A stretch of DNA of 33,264 nt from Micrococcales bacterium (GCA_002699445.1 PAAU01000035.1:1-33264); one strand, 5' to 3'; positions 7,582 to 16,037 are shown, counted from the stretch's first letter. A program made the numbers and translations. The notes: generated by a model from the sequence alone, not told the origin.

Positions 7582-8628
7582 ATGCCTATTCCTCAACTGA
7601 TGGCCGCCGTAGAACTGATGGGGCATGGCGACCTGGATCAACTGCGTTACAACGAAGCCGTACCGGTACCCCAGGTTGGTGCACATGATGTCCTCATCGA
7701 AGTTGGCGGCTCCTCGGTAAACAACACCGATATCAACACTCGTACTGCCTGGTACAGCCGCGATGAAGCAGATACGGGGTGGTCCGGAGCCGCCATGCAC
7801 TTTCCTCGTATACAAGGGGCGGATTGTTGCGGTCGCATTGTGGCTGTGGGGAGCCAAGTCGGTTCACAACGTATCGGTGAGCGGGTCCTGGTCCGGACCA
7901 TGCAAGAACCGCTCCAGATGGATGAACATCTGGAGCCAGTAACCCTGGGCTCAGAGATTGACGGCGGCTTCGCTCAGTTCGTCTGTGTTCGATCTACGGA
8001 GGCCTACGCGGTGAACAGCTCATTATCGGACTCAGCTCTCGCTACTTTTCCTTGTGCCTATTCCACTGCTGAAGGGTTGCTGCAGCGAGCAAAAGTTTTG
8101 TCCGACAGAGTCCTCGTCACGGGGGCATCCGGTGGTGTGGGATCTGCGGTAGTGCAGCTAGCGGCACTGAGAGGTGCCACAGTGATAGCCGCTGCCCGGG
8201 ACCAGCATCACCGCGCACTTATGGAGCTCGGTGCGGCTGAGACCGTTGATCGCGACAGCGAGGTGGTAACGGTCTTGGGGGAAAACTCTGTTGATGTGGT
8301 GATCGACGTGGTTGGAGGTCCTCAATTTAGCGATTTGCTTCGAATCCTTCGCCCCCGTGGCCGCTATGCAACTTCTGGTGCGGTCGCTGGCCCGCGTGTG
8401 CAGTTGGATCTGCGGGACCTCTACCTCAAGGATCTCACCTTGTTTGGATGCACGTTTAATTCGCCTTCGATATTTACCCAGTTGATTGGCTACATTGAAA
8501 GCGAACGTTTACGGCCCACAGTCGCTCGTACTTATTCACTAGACGACATTCGGGCAGCTCAGGAGAAATTTCTGGCGAAAGATTTTGTTGGCAAAATTGC
8601 CGTAGTGCCGCCGCCGACCGATACCTGA
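7582..8628 (+). CDS. MDR-superfamily alcohol dehydrogenase/quinone-oxidoreductase-like protein
   Basis: A 348-residue medium-chain dehydrogenase/reductase. The N-terminal GroES-like domain (about 1-150) includes GAHDVLIEVGGSSVNNTDIN and the IQGADCCGRIVAVG turn. The Rossmann domain (about 150-290) has the cofactor loop VLVTGASGGVGSAVVQLA. The usual catalytic-zinc Cys of zinc alcohol dehydrogenases is replaced by Asn-Asn in SVNNTD, so a zinc-independent, quinone-oxidoreductase-like reaction is more likely. The start at 7582 lacks a ribosome binding site; TGTAAT ends six bases before it, so it may be leaderless. An ATG six codons later is an alternative. Confidence 0.88.
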   Translation: MPIPQLMAAVELMGHGDLDQLRYNEAVPVPQVGAHDVLIEVGGSSVNNTDINTRTAWYSRDEADTGWSGAAMHFPRIQGADCCGRIVAVGSQVGSQRIGERVLVRTMQEPLQMDEHLEPVTLGSEIDGGFAQFVCVRSTEAYAVNSSLSDSALATFPCAYSTAEGLLQRAKVLSDRVLVTGASGGVGSAVVQLAALRGATVIAAARDQHHRALMELGAAETVDRDSEVVTVLGENSVDVVIDVVGGPQFSDLLRILRPRGRYATSGAVAGPRVQLDLRDLYLKDLTLFGCTFNSPSIFTQLIGYIESERLRPTVARTYSLDDIRAAQEKFLAKDFVGKIAVVPPPTDT

Positions 8629-8758
8629 GAGCGGTCACGACACTATGACCCAAAGTTTCTGCTCAGAGGAGGATCAGTCACACCTGTCTCACTAGGCAAG
8701 AAGCGCGCTGCTGTAACCGATACCGTTGCGTCTCATCTACACCTTGGGATTGATTCAT

Positions 8759-9061
8759 ATGTATAGCGTCATCAGTTACTGGACCACATCTGCGGACTAC
8801 ACCGAAGAAATGAAACAGGCGGTGCAAGAGACGATTGTCCCTTCACTCATGAATCTCGGTGCGCAACAGGTGTACTGCGTGCAATCCGATGCCGAATCTG
8901 TCCAAGCAGTGGTCACAATTTTTTCCAGTGAGGCCGCGGCCACCGCGGCTCGACTCGCGCAGGAAGAACTCCGCACCGAGGCGTCTACCACGATGCCCGT
9001 GACATTCCAGTCTGAGATCCGCGGAGCCGTATTTGCAGCTGGACAAACTGAACAGAACTGA
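8759..9061 (+). CDS. Small ABM-like hypothetical protein
   Basis: A 100-residue protein, MYSVISYWTTSADYTEEMKQ at the N-terminus. Its alternating strand-helix pattern (VISYW, then an amphipathic helix, VQAVVTIF, a second helix, then a final strand region) fits a dimeric alpha/beta-barrel like ABM or stress-responsive domains. I see no catalytic signature. The start was set at the ATG at 8759, since the upstream TTG adds an unlikely hydrophobic stub. The ribosome binding site is weak (GGGA about 9 nt upstream). Function unknown. Confidence 0.55.
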   Translation: MYSVISYWTTSADYTEEMKQAVQETIVPSLMNLGAQQVYCVQSDAESVQAVVTIFSSEAAATAARLAQEELRTEASTTMPVTFQSEIRGAVFAAGQTEQN

Positions 9062-9256
9062 GTCAGTTGCACAGAAACCTGCGATACGCACTAACAATGC
9101 GGGTAACGAGCTGGCCTGGACAGGGCTCAAGGTAGGAGGGAGATATAGCAACCTGCGACAAGGCTTTTATGGGAATGCGCTACAACCCAAAAATGTGTTG
9201 GTCGTTAGAGTGCGTTGGACGTACGGCCGTTATTTAACTAGGGAGCCCTAACCGTT

Positions 9257-9742
9257 ATGTCGCTTTGGTTCACTTGGCTGGCAGTATTTTCCGCGGTTTC
9301 GTACGGGATATTGGCGGGCGTCTTCTTGGCCTTTTCGGATTTCATCATGCGTTCGCTAAGTCAGATTTCTGGCAGTGGTGGGGTGGAAGCGATGCAGGTA
9401 ATCAATCGTGAAGTATTTCGTATTGTCTTCATGGTGCTGTTCATCGGCATGGCTCCGATCTCTCTAGTGCTCGTAGTACATGAACTGATGTGGGGTGGGT
9501 CTGAGGCACTGCTGCTAGTCGCCGCCGGCGCCGTTTATGTGGTGGGTTGTTTCGGGGTGACCGTCACTCGAAATGTTCCGTTAAATCAGGCCCTGGATGA
9601 TATGGAAACCGACAGCGCGTCGACCGTGGACTACTGGACGGAGACTTACGTTCCCCGATGGACTTTCTGGAATAGTGTGCGGACCTGTGCATGCGCTCTA
9701 GCCTCGGCATTGACCGTACTTGGTCTCGCTTGGCCGTTATAG
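9257..9742 (+). CDS. DUF1772 (anthrone oxygenase-like) membrane protein
   Basis: A 161-residue integral membrane protein with four hydrophobic segments (about 5-28, 52-75, 85-105 and 140-160). It shows the DUF1772 hallmarks: AMQVINREVFRIVF after the first loop, VTRNVPLNQALD before the last helix, and a W..(T)FWNSVRT block. The family includes fungal anthrone oxygenases and many bacterial proteins of unknown role, so no substrate is claimed. GGGAG lies about 11 nt before the ATG. Confidence 0.82.
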   Translation: MSLWFTWLAVFSAVSYGILAGVFLAFSDFIMRSLSQISGSGGVEAMQVINREVFRIVFMVLFIGMAPISLVLVVHELMWGGSEALLLVAAGAVYVVGCFGVTVTRNVPLNQALDDMETDSASTVDYWTETYVPRWTFWNSVRTCACALASALTVLGLAWPL

Positions 9743-9854
9743 CGAGTCCACCGGGCCAAACTCTCTAACCCAAGCATCATTGCCGAGCCACTGTCCCGGG
9801 CCACCTGCTAACTTGAACGAAATACCGGAGCAGAGCGACAGATAAGGGCCAGCT

Positions 9855-10589
9855 ATGACCGAGGCCCATACCTTTGTCTTTCTTCTGATTCCGACACTGG
9901 CGGGTATCGCCTCTGCGTTGTTCGGACTTGCATGGAAGCCGTCGGGTCAGGTCCGCAGCGGAGTCCAACACTTTGCTGCCGGAATCGTCTTCGCGGCCGT
10001 TGCCAGCGAGGTGATCCCAGAGATCCTTCGGCGCGACTTCATCATTGCCTTTGCTATCGGATTTCCTCTCGGAGTTTTAACGGTTGTGTCACTGCGTCAG
10101 ATGGACCGCCTACTGCAACGGCGGCGAGCGGCTGCCGGGACTGAACAGGCCACGGGTGCCATCGGAATAGTGGCGCCGGTGGCCGTCGACCTCGCCGTCG
10201 ACGGATTACTTGTCGGAGTGGGTTTCATCTCCGGCACCGGTATGGGCAGACTGCTAGCGATTGCCTTGACCATGGAGATGATGTTCCTGGGTTTGAGCGT
10301 CTCCCAAATGCTCACAAAACATGGATATTCGAGGCGCCGGGCGGCGGGGATCACCGTTGCGCTTGCATTCGTTCCTATAACCGTCGGGCTCCTCACGGTG
10401 ACATTCCTTGGAGGATTATCCGGAGCCGCCTTGGTTGTCCTCCTGGCATTTGGAAGCGCGGCACTGCTATATCTGGTGACCGAAGACCTCCTTCTGGAAG
10501 CACACGAGACTAATCCCAACGATTCCGTATGGGTGACAGCGCTCTTCTTCATGGGTTTCATGGCCGTCATCCTGGTGGAGGGCTTCTAG
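9855..10589 (+). CDS. ZIP-like divalent metal transporter family protein
   Basis: A 244-residue, roughly eight-helix membrane protein. HFAAGIVFAAVASEVIPEIL near residue 40 matches the ZIP helix-2 signature. VAVDLAVDGLLVGVGF (TM4) and LTMEMMFLGLS (TM5) sit where canonical ZIPs carry HNxPEG and HExPHE. Here the metal ligands would be Asp/Asp and Glu rather than His. This suggests a divergent ZIP member with altered metal preference or coupling. A charged cytosolic loop (about 83-98, RRRAAAGTE) separates TM3 and TM4 as in ZIPs. Transport direction and metal are unknown. Confidence 0.72.
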   Translation: MTEAHTFVFLLIPTLAGIASALFGLAWKPSGQVRSGVQHFAAGIVFAAVASEVIPEILRRDFIIAFAIGFPLGVLTVVSLRQMDRLLQRRRAAAGTEQATGAIGIVAPVAVDLAVDGLLVGVGFISGTGMGRLLAIALTMEMMFLGLSVSQMLTKHGYSRRRAAGITVALAFVPITVGLLTVTFLGGLSGAALVVLLAFGSAALLYLVTEDLLLEAHETNPNDSVWVTALFFMGFMAVILVEGF

Positions 10590-10981
10590 GATGTACCTGA
10601 CGACTCCTGGCGCTCATTCGACCCTCAGCAACAGCGCCACTATCAGCGAAAAGGTCCGTTAAGCAGGCGGCCTCGATGGGCTTCATCAGCCATTCCGGGC
10701 AGCCGTTATGCGAGAGGTTGCAGAGGAGAGGCACGGAACAGAAGGGCATGTCATGCCTCGGCTGCTGGTGATTCCTTGTGGTCGTGCGGTGCGACTTCTG
10801 GTTTTGTGCCCCTGCTAGCGCGGAAAGGGGCGTGATGCAGGCGAAGCTAAGTGTGGGGTGGCGATTGGGTGTTTTTTCCTCAAGGGATCCTCAAGGTTTC
10901 GTCTTTGTAGTGGCCAGCGGAGAGTATGGGCTGGTTATGTGGGTAACTGTGCGGCCTTTCGTGTGGACTCAGGGTGGTGTG
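10590..10981. other. Gene-poor stretch at the start of the accessory island
   Basis: No supported gene. A frame reads upstream from the beta-helix gene to 10778, but the extension has no ribosome binding site or recognisable sequence. A 60-codon minus-strand frame (10567-10749) has no known motif. From 10945 onward the sequence is shared with the inverted paralog at 23410-23598, so the conserved block includes the promoter-proximal leader. Confidence 0.5.
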
Positions 10982-11133
10982 ATGCAGCGCAGATCGTTCA
11001 CGATGTTGACTGCCGGTGTGGTGGTGGGCCTGATGGCCCCGGTGGGTGGCATAGCCACCGCATCGGAAACGACACCCACCGGTGACAGTATTTCTGTCGC
11101 ACGTAGTGGTTTGTCGTTGACCGTGACAGCACC
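10945..11133 (+). repeat. 189-bp duplicated block, copy 1 (leader plus signal-peptide region)
   Basis: This block aligns without gaps to the minus strand of 23410-23598. I count about 11 differences in 189 positions by eye (about 94% identity). It covers the 5' leader, start codon, signal peptide and first mature residues of the beta-helix gene. The pair forms an inverted repeat 12.3 kb apart. Confidence 0.9.
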
Positions 11134-12679
11134 CCGAGAAGCCGATGCTGGTGAGGTCGTGACCATCACCGGCCGCGTGAAACACAATCGAGTGCAACGC
11201 AGTCGAAAATCCCGAGTGAAGGCCAAACTAAAGCTGCAGCACCACACACCCAAGAGCACCAAAGCCAGGAAAGCAAACAGCAAAGCTCGTTGGATCACGA
11301 TCGGTAAAACAACAACGACCCGCAAAGGCACCTACAGTACGTCGCTGACAATGCCGGAAATCACCGGAAAGCTAAAACTACGGGCGATAGCAAAGACCCG
11401 ACGTCCCCGCGCACGGGCACACAAGCGTTTCCACATCCGCATCACCCCCACCACCACTCCCCCCGCGGTAACGACTCCACCCGCTACCACGACTCCTGTT
11501 GCACCCGAAGTACCCAGCCAGCAACTCAACCCCGGCACACCCACCGACGGCACGCCCACCGACAGCACACCCACACCACCACCGCCGTGCACAGTTACTG
11601 ACATAAATACCGGCGAGCAGACCTCCGGATCCACGGCAGCACAACAAACTATCGACGCCGCAACTGCTGACGCCACACTGAATATCACCGGAATCTGCAA
11701 TGAATCAGATATCACCATCAACAAGAACCTGACATTGACCGGTGACGGAACCATTGACGCCCGACAGCAAGGCCGCGTCCTAATCAACCATGGTGCCGAC
11801 TTGATTATCAGTGGTGACCTCACTCTCACCGGCGGCCTAGCTCCAAGCGACAACATCATGGGGTCCCCTCACTTGTTCGGCGGCGGCATCTACAACCAGG
11901 GTGGAACGGTGCAACTCGCAGGCAGCGTTCGAATCAGTAACAACGAAGCGGGGGCTGATGCACCAAACGGCTATGGTGGCGGGATTTTTAACGACGGCAG
12001 TATTAGCGCAGCGACATTGATCCTCAACGGCGGCAGTATCACCAACAACATCGCCAGCGAAGGTGGCGGCATCTACAACTACGGAGGGACGGTGGAACTT
12101 AACGACGGCAGCATCACCAACAACACCGCCGAAATCATTGGTGGCGGTGTTGTTAACGACGGCAGTGATAGCACAGCCAGTGGCACAGCGACATTGACCC
12201 TCACCGGCGGCAGCATCACCAACAACACCGCCGAGCAGCGTGGTGGCGGCATCTCCAACCACGGAGGGATGGTGGAACTCAACGGCGGCAGCATCACCAA
12301 CAACACCGCGGAGGGAGTTGGTGGCGGCATGCACAACAGCAGCGCCGGGACGGTAGAACTGAACGGCGGTACTATCACCGGCAACACCTCCGCAAACGGT
12401 GGCGGCATCTTCAACTTCGGGACGGTGACCCTCGACGGCGATGCGACAATCACCGGCAACACCGCCGCAAACGGTGGCGGCATCTTCAACAACAGCGGAA
12501 CAGTCACCCTCAACGGCAACGCCACTATCACCGGCAACACCGCGCAAGACAATGGTGGCGGTATCTACAACAGCGGAACGTTGGAGGTGAACGGTAGCTC
12601 CGTCACCTTTGGTGACGTAGCGGCTGTGTCTGACAACGCAGCGCCGGCGAATCCGAATATCCGTTTCCCGTCGCCCTAG
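10982..12679 (+). CDS. Secreted beta-helix repeat surface protein (POMP-like GGGIYN repeats)
   Basis: A 565-residue exported protein. Residues 1-30 are a signal peptide (MQRRSFTMLTAGVVVGLMAP, ending IATASE). Residues about 40-160 form an Ig-like, very basic domain (LSLTVTAPREADAGEVVTI ... ARWITIGKTTTT ... GKLKLRAIAKTRRPRARAH). A Thr/Pro hinge follows (about 160-210). The rest is a right-handed beta-helix with about eight coils, each with GGGI(Y/F)N and GGSITNNTA or GNATITGNTA, resembling polymorphic-membrane-protein repeats. There is no LPxTG or membrane anchor. The ATG at 10982 is preceded by AGGGTGG; the long upstream extension is unlikely to be coding. An adhesion or surface-display role is inferred. 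A UUCG hairpin lies 17 nt after the stop. Confidence 0.85.
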   Translation: MQRRSFTMLTAGVVVGLMAPVGGIATASETTPTGDSISVARSGLSLTVTAPREADAGEVVTITGRVKHNRVQRSRKSRVKAKLKLQHHTPKSTKARKANSKARWITIGKTTTTRKGTYSTSLTMPEITGKLKLRAIAKTRRPRARAHKRFHIRITPTTTPPAVTTPPATTTPVAPEVPSQQLNPGTPTDGTPTDSTPTPPPPCTVTDINTGEQTSGSTAAQQTIDAATADATLNITGICNESDITINKNLTLTGDGTIDARQQGRVLINHGADLIISGDLTLTGGLAPSDNIMGSPHLFGGGIYNQGGTVQLAGSVRISNNEAGADAPNGYGGGIFNDGSISAATLILNGGSITNNIASEGGGIYNYGGTVELNDGSITNNTAEIIGGGVVNDGSDSTASGTATLTLTGGSITNNTAEQRGGGISNHGGMVELNGGSITNNTAEGVGGGMHNSSAGTVELNGGTITGNTSANGGGIFNFGTVTLDGDATITGNTAANGGGIFNNSGTVTLNGNATITGNTAQDNGGGIYNSGTLEVNGSSVTFGDVAAVSDNAAPANPNIRFPSP

Positions 12680-12695
12680 ACAGCGCACATAACCG

Positions 12696-12727
12696 GTGGC
12701 GCATTCATCTTCGGATGGCCCCGGCAC
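12696..12727 (+). repeat. UUCG-capped hairpin repeat, copy A (degenerate)
   Basis: The inner stem CATC-TTCG-GATG is intact. The outer stem (GTGGC/GGCAC) is partly paired, with mismatches. It is preceded by CCCTAGACAGCGCACA as in copy B and lies 17 nt after the beta-helix gene stop, so it may end that transcript. Confidence 0.7.
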
Positions 12728-12803
12728 AGTCACATCCGGGGATCTGGTGGCGACGGACTAGTCTTCCCCGGACGGTTAATCTTCTTTTACCTCCCCCGAC
12801 CAC

Positions 12804-13100
12804 TCATCGATCATCCTCAAGTTCTCGAAACTTCACATGCCGTCGCGGCTGGACCATCATGGGCTCCACGGCATCATGCCAAGTCTTATAGTGCTGCGTT
12901 CTTTTGTGGGCTGCGGCCGCATCGGCATCCAGATAAGCCTCAATCATGACAAAGCGAGTGGAATCATCGGACTGTTGGAGCAGCTGGAAATCGATATGTC
13001 CCGGCTCTTGCTTGCTGAGTCGTGCATCTTCTATCGATTCGCGGATGAAGTTAGCGACATCCGCTTCATGGACATGTACGTAGACATGGGTGAGATCCAT
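12804..13100 (-). CDS. LsrG-like ABM domain protein
   Basis: A 98-residue cytoplasmic protein of the antibiotic biosynthesis monooxygenase superfamily. It is closest in pattern to LsrG/YgiN-type proteins, with EPGHIDFQLLQ, RFVMIEAYLDADAAAAHKRT, HYKTWHD and the C-terminal MMVQPRRHVKF. LsrG isomerises phospho-AI-2, while other members are quinol monooxygenases; the sequence alone does not choose between them. There is no lsr operon here. No convincing ribosome binding site is visible before the ATG at 13100. It sits between the intact beta-helix gene and a decayed copy of that gene's 3' end, so it may have been trapped by the duplication. Confidence 0.82.
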   Translation of the reverse strand: MDLTHVYVHVHEADVANFIRESIEDARLSKQEPGHIDFQLLQQSDDSTRFVMIEAYLDADAAAAHKRTQHYKTWHDAVEPMMVQPRRHVKFRELEDDR

Positions 13101-13289
13101 GTCGTAACCGTAGCTGAACTACACCCGCCCAACTCTGATTTGTACGTATTGGCTGCCTCGGCTGACGCCGCCGCCCACGAATCACAAAAAGGTAGGAGCA
13201 GGATGCAAAAGTCCTGCCGAAATATCTAGGATTTGCGAATATAGCGGCTGTGACGTCGGGGACCATTTGCCTTATTGAGTGTCGATGGT

Positions 13290-13336
13290 TCGCCAGCCAA
13301 CCGGGGAGTTGGGGTTTCCCTTTCCCGTAGCCCTAG
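13290..13336 (+). pseudogene. Remnant of the beta-helix gene 3' end
   Basis: The end of the intact gene (codons for APANPNIRFPSP and stop) has a degenerate match here that runs on through the shared downstream string CCTAGACAGCGCACA into hairpin copy B. Indels destroy the frame. The match is short, so the call rests mainly on collinearity with the following hairpin. Confidence 0.5.
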
Positions 13337-13352
13337 ACAGCGCACACAACCG

Positions 13353-13386
13353 GTGGCCGAGTTCATCTTCGGACGGACCCCGCCTC
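13353..13386 (+). repeat. UUCG-capped hairpin repeat, copy B
   Basis: GTGGCCGAGTTCATC, loop TTCG, then GACGGACCCCGCCTC. Eleven of fifteen positions can still pair. The loop, the preceding TAGACAGCGCACACAACCG and the position after a beta-helix gene end match copy A. Confidence 0.7.
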
Positions 13387-13515
13387 AGTCATGTCTGGTG
13401 CTTCATGCCTTTGATCGATCGGCACACCAGCCGCAAAACCTGACATGACGCCGGTCACATCGCCACCGTCGCCGCTGGTAGGCAGCTTCTCAGTACGCTT
13501 CCGCCGGTCGTATCG
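13363..13515 (-). pseudogene. C-terminal fragment of the small ORF family (copy 1)
   Basis: The minus-strand frame reads PRYDRRKRTEKLPTSGDGG, then DVTGVMSG and a tail, and stops inside hairpin B. The 78-nt core (13438-13515) matches 14763-14840 and, with a 2-nt gap, 16265-16340. No N-terminal half is attached here, so it is a fragment. Confidence 0.55.
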
Positions 13516-13592
13516 GGGCGGGATTCGGTCTGGTTTGTGATTGTGAGCTGTTTAGGCCGGTTTCGTCATGTCTTTGGCTTTACGGTGGGTCT

Positions 13593-14714
13593 ATGTTTCG
13601 TCTCTTGTTTGTTGCGTTGTGTGTTGTTGCTGCCGCTTTGGTGTTGCCGTCGGCCAGTAATGCCGACCCTTTTCCTCCCCCCGTCGGGGAGCCTTCGAGG
13701 TACACGACGTGGGGTAAGGGGGATAAGCAATGTGAACCGTGGCATGTGCCGCACACGAACTGCAAAAAGATTAGACATCGAGGATTAGAGTTTCGGGGCG
13801 GCAAAGCTCACAGAGTGAATGTGACAAAAGCAGATCTGCGTAACTCCAGTTTCGTTTGTTCAAAGATGCGTAACGCAAAAGGCGGTGCCACGGTCTGGAA
13901 AAACTCGGATTTCCGCGGCGCATCGATACCGGGCTTTAAAGCCCGCAAGAGTAATTTGTCGAACACAGATTTTTCGCCAACAAACTGCAACAAGAAGCCA
14001 AACAAGAAGCGGGCTCTGCGGGCGCAACCCCCATGTATGCCCGATTGCACCTCAGCGAATCTGAAAGGTGCGGACCTGAGATCTGCGGACCTGAGCGGCT
14101 CGAACCTGACCGGCGCGGATCTGAGCAAAGCGAACCTGACAGGTGCAAACGTGAGCGGCTCGAACCTGACCGGCGCGACCTTGAGCGGCGCCAACCTGAC
14201 AGGTGCAAACGTGAGCGGTTCGATCCTGAAGGACGCGCGGCTAAATCAGACGGTGCTATTCAACGCGAATCTGTCATTTTCGGGGACCCTGAGCGATAGG
14301 CAACTTGACGATGTGTTGTTCTTTCAAACAAAAATGCCTGACACGACCATCCGAAGCGACAATTTCATTCCAAAACCCAACGGTAATTTCAAAATCCTGG
14401 AAGATACGAACCTGAGGGGTGTAGACCTGAGCGGCGTAAAACTGATAGGTGCGCGCATCTCAGACTCGGACCTGACCGGCGCGAACCTGTCCGGTGCGGA
14501 CCTGTCCGGTGCAGACCTGTCCAGTACGAACCTGAGGGGTGTAGACCTGAGCGGCGCAAACCTGCGTAACGCGGACCTACGCTGGGCGAACCTGGTCCGC
14601 CCGGACCTGAGAAATGCGAACCTGACCAACGCGAAAATGCCTGAGAACACGGATGAATTGACCACCTGCAATACGACGATGTCGAATGGAACCATCGATA
14701 ACACCGACTGCTGA
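13593..14714 (+). CDS. Secreted pentapeptide-repeat protein
   Basis: A 373-residue exported protein. Residues 1-24 are a signal peptide (MFRLLFVALCVVAAALVLP, cleavage near SNA-DP). A cysteine-containing N-terminal region (about 25-140) includes CEPWHVPHTNC and an NVTKADLRNSSF start of repeats. Two blocks of A(D/N)LSxA pentapeptides follow (about 152-230 and 285-350), which should fold as right-handed quadrilateral beta-helices, separated by a non-repeat insert (SDRQLDDVLFFQTKMPD). A cysteine pair lies near the end. Cytosolic members include gyrase-protecting DNA mimics, but export rules that out here; function is unknown. GGTGGG lies before the ATG. It is flanked on both sides by same-orientation copies of the 78-nt repeat. 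Confidence 0.85.
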   Translation: MFRLLFVALCVVAAALVLPSASNADPFPPPVGEPSRYTTWGKGDKQCEPWHVPHTNCKKIRHRGLEFRGGKAHRVNVTKADLRNSSFVCSKMRNAKGGATVWKNSDFRGASIPGFKARKSNLSNTDFSPTNCNKKPNKKRALRAQPPCMPDCTSANLKGADLRSADLSGSNLTGADLSKANLTGANVSGSNLTGATLSGANLTGANVSGSILKDARLNQTVLFNANLSFSGTLSDRQLDDVLFFQTKMPDTTIRSDNFIPKPNGNFKILEDTNLRGVDLSGVKLIGARISDSDLTGANLSGADLSGADLSSTNLRGVDLSGANLRNADLRWANLVRPDLRNANLTNAKMPENTDELTTCNTTMSNGTIDNTDC

Positions 14715-14738
14715 CCTGCCGTAGTCACGTCTGGTGCT

Positions 14739-14954
14739 TCATGCCGTTGATCGATCCACAAGACCTGACTTGACGCCGGTCACACCGCTACCGCCGCCGT
14801 TGTTAGACAGCTTCTCAGCACTCTTCCCACAGTCGTATCGGGGCAAATTCAGCTCATCAGCCGATAACACCAGTAACCCGACCGCCGCATCGATACGTAC
14901 ACCATCGGGTTAGGTGTAACTGTCGATGAGGTCATCCAGGTGATGCGACTCCAT
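14739..14954 (-). pseudogene. Small ORF family member with internal stop (copy 2)
   Basis: On the minus strand the frame begins at the ATG at 14954 with MESHHLDDLIDSYT, hits TAA at codon 15, then continues PDGVRIDAAVGLLVLSADEL and runs in the same frame through PRYDCGKSAEKLS to GVTGVKSG and a stop. The first half matches the product at 21919-22206 (LDELIESFTEPDGVRIDPAV), and the second half matches the fragments at 13363-13515 and 16265-16340. It therefore shows how the two halves join. Hairpin copy C lies about 90 nt upstream, as hairpin D does before the 21919 ORF. Confidence 0.65.
14763..14840 (-). repeat. 78-nt repeat core, copy 2
   Basis: Minus-strand CGATACGAC...GTCAAGTCAGGT, the same length as 13438-13515 and in the same orientation. 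Together they flank the pentapeptide gene as direct repeats about 1.3 kb apart. Confidence 0.8.
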
Positions 14955-15043
14955 GCCCACTAGTAGACGTCACGAGCAGCCGAACCGGTAGACCGAATGG
15001 TCAATCTGTGGACAAACGAAAGCACCAGACTCTAGGCGTGGCT

Positions 15044-15077
15044 GTGGCGGGTCCCATCCGAAGATGAACCCCGCCAC
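15044..15077 (-). repeat. UUCG-capped hairpin repeat, copy C
   Basis: On the minus strand GTGGCGGGGTTCATC-TTCG-GATGGGACCCGCCAC pairs at 14 of 15 positions, two of them as G-U. The homology with copy D continues on both sides (ACAGCCACGCC, then CCACAGATTGA and CTACTAGT) into the small ORF start. Confidence 0.85.
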
Positions 15078-15221
15078 CGGTCGTATTGGGTCAGAACTAG
15101 AACCTGCTGCGTACCTTCGCATTTAGGTATTGATAATTCGGATGTTGATATGGGGCCGTGTCGCGCTGATGCTTTCCCACGTTCTCCTGAGACGCCAACT
15201 CGACTCTGCCAGGCTTGCTGT

Positions 15222-16037
15222 GTGGGCGTTTGGAAGCAGATTATCGAGACCATTCCCTGGTGGTCGATACCAATTTTTTGCTTCATCCTGATTAGTGGCC
15301 TCTCGATGCTCGCCCGAGGGCTTGCTCAAAGGAGTAGCCAAGAACAGCGGCTGAAAGAGATCGCGGATTACAGCCAGAAACTGACCTCCGCGACCGCAAC
15401 CGGCCTTTTTGTCCTGATCGGTTTCTGCATAACGATGAGTTGGTCGACCTTCAACGCGGGCCAATCAGCAATCGACTCGCAGTTCTCGGGTGCAGACAGG
15501 ATTCTTGTGGCATTGGACACCTCCAACCTTTCGGAGCAGGACCGGAAAGACTTCTCCAACAACTTGGCCGAATATCTGGATAAAGCTTCGACTGAGGACA
15601 TCGAGTCGTTGCGGGCTGGTCAAATCCGTCCGCTTCCATCCGATGATTTCATTTATAGTTTGGAATTGGCTGTGATCGCGCTGACCGACGAATCCAAAAG
15701 AATGGGAGAAGTAACCAAACAGCTTTTGGTCACATCGTTGTTGGACATAGTGTCCGGGCGTGCCGAGTTGCAGTCGGTTTCCAATCGAGTACTTCCCGCT
15801 GGCTTGCTGGGGTTGGTTTTTCTGGCCGCGATGTTTGTCGCGATGGTGATGGGCGCAAGTATGTCTAGAGTGAGGCGGCCCTATTTGCTCATCGGGTGGG
15901 CGCTCGTCATGTCCCTGGCGCTTTCGGTGCTGATTTGGCTGTCGCAGCCCTTTTACGCCCCCCTTGAGATTGATGTCAAGTCGCTATCAGAGCTTGCGGA
16001 CGTAGCTCGTGAGCCGAAAAAATATGTAGATGATTGA
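15222..16037 (+). CDS. DUF4239 (bestrophin-like) membrane protein
   Basis: A membrane protein of about 271 residues. TM1 is near the N-terminus (IPIFCFILISGLSMLA). TM2 sits in the DUF4239 core (SATATGLFVLIGFCITMSW, then NAGQSAIDSQFSGADRILV). A soluble helical segment follows, then two C-terminal helices (LPAGLLGLVFLAAMFVAMV and IGWALVMSLALSVLIWL). This order is usual for the family; ion-channel-like function is suggested by distant bestrophin similarity only. The first possible ATG is at 15150, but the residues before GTG 15222 are Pro/Cys/Arg-rich, and AGG lies 9 nt before the GTG, so GTG is preferred with modest certainty. A short ORF follows with a TTGA overlap. Confidence 0.7.
   Translation: MGVWKQIIETIPWWSIPIFCFILISGLSMLARGLAQRSSQEQRLKEIADYSQKLTSATATGLFVLIGFCITMSWSTFNAGQSAIDSQFSGADRILVALDTSNLSEQDRKDFSNNLAEYLDKASTEDIESLRAGQIRPLPSDDFIYSLELAVIALTDESKRMGEVTKQLLVTSLLDIVSGRAELQSVSNRVLPAGLLGLVFLAAMFVAMVMGASMSRVRRPYLLIGWALVMSLALSVLIWLSQPFYAPLEIDVKSLSELADVAREPKKYVDD

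Larger units (their letters stand above)
13101..13592. other. Gene-free stretch with remnants of duplicated sequences
   Basis: No intact gene. From about 13290 to 13336 the plus strand resembles the 3' end of the beta-helix gene (CGCCAGCCAACCGG, then TTTCCCGTAGCCCTAGA), a decayed copy. Hairpin copy B follows (13353-13386), then a minus-strand fragment of the small ORF family (13363-13515). The last 70 bases precede the pentapeptide gene and contain GGTGGG as its ribosome binding site. Confidence 0.55.

Noticed and set aside
10778-10981. N-terminal extension of the beta-helix protein to 10778
   Set aside because: The signal peptide begins at 10982 with a ribosome binding site. The inverted paralog shares only the last 37 bases before this ATG.
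11837-12733. Long minus-strand frame (298 codons) opposite the beta-helix gene
   Set aside because: It results from periodic repeats on the plus strand. It has no ribosome binding site or recognisable domain, and the plus-strand product has a signal peptide and clear repeats.
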